Positions 57,362 through 64,000 of a stretch of 64,000 nucleotides of DNA are shown one piece after another. Position numbers and translations under genes: made by a program. The notes under the pieces are model-generated. The model was not told where the DNA came from and ran no database searches. It was given only the letters and a program-made list of their open reading frames with translations. The DNA lies in the NCBI GenBank assembly GCA_015501075.1, contig JADNYJ010000001.1, positions 620,001 through 684,000 of the forward strand, in the 5' to 3' direction. Origin of the DNA: Gymnopilus junonius (taxonomy: Eukaryota; Basidiomycota; Agaricomycetes; Agaricales; Galerinaceae). Position 1 is the stretch's first letter. Every line of letters begins with the position of its first letter.

Positions 57362-60000
57362 TTATGAAGAGATTGTACACAGAGCAAAATCCCAATCATC
57401 TCTAGCAGTATTAGAAATTATTCGACAAGGTATGGGTGTCATTGGCAAACTGCCTTCTTCACCGAAGGCATGTTTCAAGACATACTCCGCTGTGTCAATA
57501 GTTAGTCAAATGCAATACGGATAAGTCGTGAGCAATACCTTGCAAATCCAAACCAGCACGGAAAAAGTAACGCATCGACAGCCCGGACAGCCCAGCTGGA
57601 AAGACATTGGATGAAATTTCTTGTAGATGACTGGTCAGATTTCGAAGATCTAACAATTTTAGTTAACCTCTTGCCGACTCCTTCATGAGAAACATAGCTA
57701 ATCACCTCCACTTGCGAAGATGACAGTGCATGATGAATTGTCTTCTCTAAATCTTGAAGACACCCAATACAAGACGCATCCGTCTGGGAACGCTAGAGAC
57801 TCTGGAAAAGAAATGTACATCATGATGTCTTGAAGGTTAACTTGACATCCTCACGATGCGAATGTATAGGGACACAATTCCTGATCATTTCTTCATCGTC
57901 GCCTTCTTCTAACACCTGGAATCTGCCGGTGTGAAGATGAACCTGCTTTTCAACAAGAGCTCCTTTGGGTAGTTCTTTAACAACCAAGAACAATGTCGGG
58001 TAATCTTGATCCTAACGCCAAAACGTAAGTCAACTCAAGTCGGAAAAATCAAGCTAAAAATCACCTTAAGAGCAAAATGCCCCCTTTTGACATGCGCAAG
58101 GTCCCTCGACTCGGTTAGCCAGTATATAGCTAGCTGAGTATGATCTTTCCAACCACCTCCTGAATTTGCTTTAAGCGCAGAGGTGACTCGCGATACGTGC
58201 TGCGATGCTAAACTGAGTTCCATTGCCAGTGACTGAGGATGCGGCAACGCTAATGTACTCGGGATGAGTCCGATCTGACCTGAGATAAACACGCGTTCGC
58301 CAGCCTATTTTGTCCATGAAAAAGGACTTGTAAGAGAAGAATCTGGCTCACCAGGATCGCCTGAGAATAAGGCCCAATATTTGCAGGTGCCCAATAACTG
58401 AGGCCCTGGACGTGAAGAGCTTGTCGGCCAGCGACGTCTTCTCAACGAAAACGATGGCCTCTATCCTGACGCGTATTCCATCTGGAAGATCGACGCCGAC
58501 GCAAGCCCGCGCTGGTGGGCTTGTACCAAAGAATGTCGAGTAAACAGTGTTAACGCGAGAAAATATGTCCATAGAAGAGATAAAGATATTGATGATGCTA
58601 CACTGCGGTAGTCCTAGACCTTGTTCAGCCAGTCGTTCTAAATGACAGGATAAGTGTCGCAAGTGTCAATATCAACAATAGCTTACCAGTAAGTTTGTTG
58701 AAGCATTCTGAAACTTCTTCTTCGATCGTGACATCACTGTCATGTAATGATTCTGTTGCTTGAACATTGGAGACAACCACCCAATGTCCTTGACGCCTGA
58801 TTGTAGCTAAATTCACCGCTGGATGATAGAAAGTAGGAGAATTGTTTATCGTAGTCGGTTCTTCTGCTTCAGGGTTGCTTTGACCGACTAATGTAGCGCT
58901 TTTGACATCTATAAACACTCCTTCCAATATTGGGGGGATAAATGCAGTAGGATACGGTATCGATGTTTTTGGCACCAATTCTGCCGACTTCACGCGAAGG
59001 AAAGCGACTGAAGCAAAGTCATTGTCGGAATGAATCACAATTTCTGTTTCAACACTAGAAATGATTTAGTTAAATCAGGTTGGATGCAAAAGAATTCATC
59101 TTTGTACTTGCAGTTTGATAGAATACTTGTAAAGCGGGCAATCCAGAGTCAAGGATTCGTATTCACCGCCTTCGCCGCATATGTGAGAACCATACAAAGT
59201 ATTCTGAACAGGTAGGGTCAGGCAAACACTGTTTTTTTATTCCGATAGATCTTACAAGTTTGAAGAGAGTAGGCTTCATTTGCGCCAGTGTCTTTCCAAG
59301 ATGCGACGTTGTAAGGCCGATGCCTGCTACTTTAATGAGTATGGCCTCCATGCCCGCATCAATCATTTCAGTAAGCAGCTCTTCTTGGTTTCTTTGCCAT
59401 AAAAAGCAGAGGGCAGTTAAATGCAGTCGACGACAACTTCAAGAAAAGATGATCAGTCAACTTGATCTTGAGGGACAGAACTACTTACACATGCTCCACC
59501 CTCACTCGCTGGTAGTTAGACAGGATAGCACCGACTGAAACACCTTCAACATCTGGATGGTGAGTCTTGCATACGAGCTTCGATAAATAGCATTCGCGGT
59601 CAGGGCATATAGCTGGCAATCACCTTCACAGTGACTAGCAGTTGGTAAAGGTCCTCTGTTTCATCTCCTGCGACACCACCTGCTTCACTGGCCTTTCTTC
59701 CGCCATACTCCGAACCCTGCTCAACTGCAGTTCCAGAGATAACTTTCCGATATAGAGGAACGCCTAAGGCTCGCGCGACAAGCTCGATTGCGTCCTGTCC
59801 TACTGTCTGATATAGATATGAATCCAATTCCTCTAATAGACCATGAATACAATGAAAAAGCTTGATGCGGTGCTGATCGGACCTTTGCCAGGTTCTGGGC
59901 CAAGAGACGCTGCAGCTACCAGTTCATGTCCAAGTTGTGCGCAGTGGACGAGGTTGTAGCAGCTGTCCTTTCCGCCACTGAGCAAGGCGAGATACTTCAT
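57362..60000 (-). CDS. DPH6: Diphthine--ammonia ligase Dph6 (PP-loop plus RidA-type domains)
   Basis: Last step of diphthamide formation on eEF2. The start at 60000 opens MKYLALLSGGKDSCYN, the PP-loop ATP motif. Then LGHELVAAASLGPE, LYQTVGQDAIELVARALGVP, FLWQRNQEELLTEMIDAGME and GLTTSHLGKTL, with C-G-E-G-G-E-Y-E-S-L. Two RidA/YjgF-like domains follow (IIRRQGHWVVVSNVQ-like; YWAPANIGPYSQAILAGERV). After an intron at about 57770-57833 a further stretch reads TDASCIGCLQDLEKTIHHAL, then VSHEGVGKRLTKIVRS. A one-base shift near 57625-57635 leads to ISSNVFPAGLSGLSMRYFFR, and the end is MTPIPCRIISNTARDDWDFA. If the last intron is not used, the protein would stop at 57820. Confidence 0.87.
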
Positions 60001-60127
60001 CGAGGTATGACGGAGAAAGAAAGATGATCGCTCTCTTCCGATTGGGCAAACGGGGTGTCTTGGGTCCAGTCGGATATAGATTTGATTCTTTGACTCAATC
60101 TAGTTTGATCTGCCTACTCACTCCGAA

Positions 60128-62489
60128 ATGCCAACAGTGGCTGTAGACAAAGAAGAGCTCTGGGCGTCTGGGCAAGCAGTATAGTGGGTCACATTTTTTT
60201 TCTTCAGCATTGTTTATCGCTGCCTCAACTCGCATTGTATGAATTCGACAAACTCTGCTTCGAGTATGGCCTTGAACTCGATGAAGATGTGTGTATTAAT
60301 TACTATCAAAGCATCGATCGATCTAATTTTTTGTAGACTACTACAGAAGTAGAGGACGCCATTAAAAGGGGCTTACCTGCAGAACGCCCTGTAAGCCTGA
60401 TCTCTCGTTTCATTGTTCTTTTCCTTAACTTACTATTTTGAAAGCAATTGAAAATAGAAGTTCCGGCCAACAGGCGAGAGCGTTTATCTTCAGCCTTTTC
60501 TTTCCCTAACATCTGCGTGATTCTGTCAGATACGACCTGCTCTGCATAGAAGGCATTGCCCGAGCTCTGCGTACCTTTTTGCAAAGATCGGAAGCACCTA
60601 CCTACAAACTCGTATACCCACCTGGTGGGGAATTTGACCTACTGCGTGTCGCAATCGAACCTGAGGTAGCTATGAACTCTTTCATATTAAGCACTACGTT
60701 GCTGAGATCGTTCCAGACAGCGAAGATTAGACCCTTGTTCGCCGGTGCCATTCTGCGCAACGTCAAGTTCACACCCAGGTCGTATGCCTCTTTCATCGAT
60801 TTGCAAGATAAATTACATCAGAATATCTGTCGACGGCGGCAACTTGTTGCCATTGGTACTCATGATCTGGATACCTTATCGCCGCCTTTCCGATACGAGG
60901 CGAAGCCTCCGAAAGATATCAAATTCGCGCCTTTGGGAAAAGACAAGGTTTATACCGCAGAGGAACTTATGACTCTGTATGAGGTACGATAGTTTAGAAA
61001 TTTCGGCGATTTCTAAGTCGATTTGTTGTTCTGTCAGTCCGAGAAGCACCTCGCAAGATATCTTCACATCATCCGCGATTCTCCCGTCTACCCCATCATC
61101 TACGACTCAAAAAATCAAGTCTTATCCATGCCTCCTATTATCAACTCGGAACATAGCAAAATAACCCTGGATACAAAAAATATTTTTATTGATGTTACTG
61201 CCACTGATCAAACAAAGCTTGAGATAGTTGTCAATATCGTAGCCACCATGTTTTCCGAGTATTGTGCAGAACCCTTCACGTACGTCTGTTATGATCTTCC
61301 TTCCGGAGCCATTCCACTTATCAATGAATCCCCAATAGAATCGAGCCTGTTAGACTTATTCTGCCCAATGGCCAAACGCGCATCTCTCCGGATCTCTCTG
61401 GAAGAGACATGAAGGCCAATGCATCCTACGTCAATTCATGCACGGGGCTCTCACTGAAGTCTGAGCAAGTGTCGACATTGCTGCAGAAAATGGGTCTGAC
61501 TGCATCAGTCTCCCCATCGAACAATGACGAGATATTGGTACATGTTCCTCCTACGCGACCCGACATTCTTCATGAATGTGACATTATGGAGGACGCTGCA
61601 ATTGCATACGGATTTAACAATCTTCCAGATAAATTTCCTGCTACAAGCACCGTTGCTCAACCACTTGCAATCAGCAAACTAAGCGACGTAATACGCACTG
61701 AGTGGGCATTGGCAGGTTGGGTTGAAGTTCTTCCGTTGATTCTTGCGAGTCCAGTCTTTGCTCCTCCCTTTCCTCTATTTGACTTTTTCCTTCGAATAGT
61801 GCTCTCATGAAGAGAATTTTGAATGGCTGAACCATGAAGATGATGGAAAAATAGCCGTAAAGATTGCCAATCCAAAGAGCCTTGAGTTTCAAGTGGTTCG
61901 AACGACTCTTATCCCAGGACTGTTGAAAACCATCCGTGAAAATCGCTCGCATGCCTTACCCATCAAGGTCTTTGAAACGTCTGATGTCGTCTTCAAGGAT
62001 ATCTCGCGAGAGCGCCAAGCTCGTAACGAGAGGCATGCTGCGGCTGTGTGGTGTAATAAAACTGCAGGATTTGAAATTGTCCATGGCATGCTGGATCGCG
62101 CCATGAAGATGCTGGAGATACCCAGGATTTCAAGCAACGATTCAAACGTGGAGACAGGTTATTACCTCAAGGAAACTTCGGGCAAGCATTGGTCCTCTTA
62201 CACGACTTTGACAAAATCTAATTTAAGTATAGACCCAACATATTTCCCTGGACGAGCCGCAACGATTTTCTACCGACCTGCGATGGGAAAGACAAGTGTA
62301 CTTTCGACTGTTAAGAAGGAAGTCGAGTCTGCACTCCACATCGACAAAGACTTGGCCATCGGAAGCCTTGGGATTCTGCACCCTTCAGTATTGGAGAAGT
62401 TTGAAATAGGATTCCCGTGTTCTGCTCTTGAATTCACACTCGAGCCGTTCAAGAAGCAGATGCAAAAGGTTTGGACCAATGAGGATTGA
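60128..62489 (+). CDS. FRS1: Phenylalanyl-tRNA synthetase beta subunit, cytosolic
   Basis: Charges tRNA-Phe as an alpha2-beta2 enzyme. The start [12 protein letters not shown] lies at 60128, and short exons give [18 protein letters not shown] and [15 protein letters not shown]. Then [25 protein letters not shown], then [80 protein letters not shown] and [10 protein letters not shown]. The catalytic-like core has [20 protein letters not shown] and [11 protein letters not shown]; the end is [20 protein letters not shown]. Two GC-AG introns: 61745-61799 (GCGAGT) and 62182-62232 (GCAAGC), the second stop-free and a multiple of three. The join between exons 1 and 2 near 60165-60210 is uncertain. 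Confidence 0.92.
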
Positions 62490-62651
62490 AAATTTCAAGT
62501 GAGGACAATGTATTAGATGTATAGATATGATCAAATACTATTTTATGACATTGACGAGGGATATAAATAGTACAGTCGCTATCCTGCCGATAAGGGGTAG
62601 TCTCCACTTCGTCTTCACCGCAGGACTCACCTCACCTGCAACACATGATTA

Positions 62652-63516
62652 TTACCGCCCTCCGCCCCTCCTTGGCTGTTGTTCGTTTTCATCCGGACCT
62701 GTACCAACCACTACAAAGAGCTTGAGAAACTGACGTCTAGAACGATCATGAAACTCACATATAACTAATACGAGTGCACCAATATACATCCAGTATTTCT
62801 GAATAAAAGTCTTTTCAGGGACTGGCTTTACAACTTCGCCTTCCGGTGTAAGCGGCGGAGGAGTTCGGAGTTCAGGACTGCTCAATATTTACAGCGATCA
62901 AGGTATTCCGCAGAAGGGTGAACATGCAACGTACGGAGGAGCTGTGTTTGGACTATGGATGAATATTGTTGAATTCAGGTTCTGGATCTTGCTCGCAAAA
63001 TTCTTGAGGGAGGAAGAGGTTGAAAGGGTTTTCTTTGACTTTGTTTGCGGGCATGAGCCGTCACTGGGGATTGGTGAAACGAAGTAATCCACCGCGAATG
63101 GTTGGGCATCTTGCCCAGAAGGAAGGTGAAGAACTATTGTGTCTGCCGAGACTCTGCCTAGATAGCACTGTCGTGCCAAAGTATGAGCACACTGCAGATG
63201 TGTGTCATGAAGAAAAGCCACGCACGGCTTTTACAGAAGAGAAATCCCAAAAGGCATCTGACGTGTCGCCTTCGTGACCGAGAGCGACTTGATAAAGAGC
63301 TTCTGTGGGATCATCTAGAGCTTGCAAGACTTCAGAGAAAGAAGCGAGGTCTTTAGCGAGTGTGGGGGCAGGGACGAGAACGCCTGTAAGAGAAGCAGTG
63401 GCGCGCTCTAGATACGGCTGGGCAGGGAGATTTGGGTGAAAGACGCGGTGATAAAGCTGGACGACCTCTGCTGCAGAAACGACAGAGACAAACGCAGCAA
63501 TAACAGAGACCCTCAT
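62652..63516 (-). CDS. EMC10: ER membrane protein complex subunit 10 (EMC10)
   Basis: Signal peptide MRVSVIAAFVSVVSAAE, then luminal beta-rich domain: VQLYHRVFHPNLPAQPYLER, ATASLTGVLVPAPTLAKDL, YQVALGHEGDTSDAFWDFSS, ADTIVLHLPSGQDAQPFAVD. Before the membrane: PELRTPPPLTPEGEVVKPVP and EKTFIQKYWMYIGALVLVI (TM). After a GT-AG intron the cytosolic end reads TGPDENEQQPRRGGGR. This PPPLTPEGEVVKPVPEKTF block and TM are typical of EMC10. The complex inserts tail-anchored and multispanning proteins into the ER. Confidence 0.85.
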
Positions 63517-63626
63517 GCTAGCAGGCTGAGGTAGTCTGGGCTCAGGCGTAAGTAATATTGATTGACTTACGTAAACTGCCCATTTCGAGTTCTCCGCTTC
63601 TCATTGGTCTTTCCTTCTCCTGACCA

Positions 63627-64000
63627 ATGGCCACCTCGTACACCCACTCAATTCCGACCCCGCCGTTCTCCCCTCAGAATTACAGAATGCCCGACGAGAA
63701 TACAGAAAACCCTCTCAAGTCCACCATCAACCTCCTTGATTCACTCGTCGCTTTCTACCAGCATGAGCAAATGTGGGTTTATCGCACCCGCGCTGTTCTT
63801 GAGGACGCATTCCCTACACCTCCACTTACGGACACATATTCCGATCCCGATGTTGCTTCTGCCATGGCCGAACAAGAGTACGATGGCTACGACAATCTTC
63901 TTGGCGTCTCTCAAGGTAGAGAGCAGACCCGCTGGTCCCGCCGTAAAAAGGGATTCAAGTTGAGAATCGACGGTATCCGTAACAGGCGTGTGATACCTAC
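63627..64000 (+). CDS. Unknown protein, 5' part, cut by the window edge
   Basis: Open from MATSYTHSIPTPPFSPQNYR at 63627 to the edge. Contains NPLKSTINLLDSLVAFYQHE and YRTRAVLEDAF, then TPPLTDTYSDPD, EQEYDGYDNLLG and a basic stretch RWSRRKKGFKLRI near the edge. I recognise no domain. The helix INLLDSLVAFYQHEQMWVYR looks conserved-type rather than random. 3' end and introns unknown. Divergent from EMC10, starts 110 bases apart. Confidence 0.6.
   Translation, partial: MATSYTHSIPTPPFSPQNYRMPDENTENPLKSTINLLDSLVAFYQHEQMWVYRTRAVLEDAFPTPPLTDTYSDPDVASAMAEQEYDGYDNLLGVSQGREQTRWSRRKKGFKLRIDGIRNRRVIP

Noticed and set aside
57324..57524. Plus-strand frame starting MNATDIYDTVN, resembling the start of arsenite-type methyltransferases
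   Set aside because: The minus strand over the same bases reads as the conserved C-terminal exons of Dph6, and no SAM-binding motif follows on the plus strand.

Overview
The window is nuclear DNA of a filamentous basidiomycete, most likely an Agaricomycete. The genes are compact and intron-dense, with introns of about 45-60 bases bounded by GT-AG and occasionally GC-AG. Neighbouring genes lie 70-600 bases apart on both strands. The gene set is eukaryotic housekeeping plus a few secreted or membrane proteins. There is no prokaryotic or viral content, no rRNA, no CRISPR array and no convincing intact tRNA gene. I worked out exon structure by joining reading frames at splice-like sites, so outer CDS limits are more reliable than some internal junctions.

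Layout. 0.1-8.8 kb: DUF2985 membrane protein, OMP decarboxylase (URA3), tRNA/mRNA pseudouridine synthase Pus7, an MFS transporter. 9-15 kb: family 32 glycosyltransferase (IPC mannosyltransferase type), Swt1-like PIN endoribonuclease and Pcf11, all on the minus strand. 15.5-23.7 kb: ribosomal protein L9 (uL6), isoprenylcysteine methyltransferase back to back with mitochondrial EF-G2, a conserved basic nuclear-type protein, a xylitol/sorbitol-type dehydrogenase. 24-31.6 kb: Ran1-type kinase, cobalamin-independent methionine synthase, class I CPD photolyase. 31.7-38.6 kb: Dom34/Pelota, a TXNDC9/Plp1-type phosducin-like protein, and a large unrecognised protein with six Cys4 modules. 39-47.6 kb: secreted GH18 chitinase divergent from a secreted GtaA-type glutaminase, a small Pro/Ser-rich protein, and a WTAP/Mum2 homologue. 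47.7-51.6 kb is gene-free, AT-rich and full of mobile-element debris. 51.6-64 kb: STEEP1-like protein, Avo2-like ankyrin protein, a frame-broken SUT/SLC45-type sugar transporter, Dph6, cytosolic PheRS beta subunit, EMC10 and the 5' end of an unknown gene.

The most interesting features are four. First, two adjacent non-autonomous DNA transposons (48924-49911 and 49920-51175) have clean terminal inverted repeats and share the target duplication TGACGGT(G), which points to two hAT-type insertions into one target. Second, the multi-Cys4 protein at 35200-38625 matches no family I can name. Third, there is a recurrent pattern of single-base frame breaks, densest in the SUT transporter; the likely causes are assembly error or pseudogenisation. 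Fourth, several GC-AG introns and stop-free introns of length 3n occur.

The genes do not form one pathway. Loose functional neighbours are Swt1 next to Pcf11 (nuclear mRNA processing and surveillance), Dom34 next to photolyase, and the divergent secreted chitinase and glutaminase.
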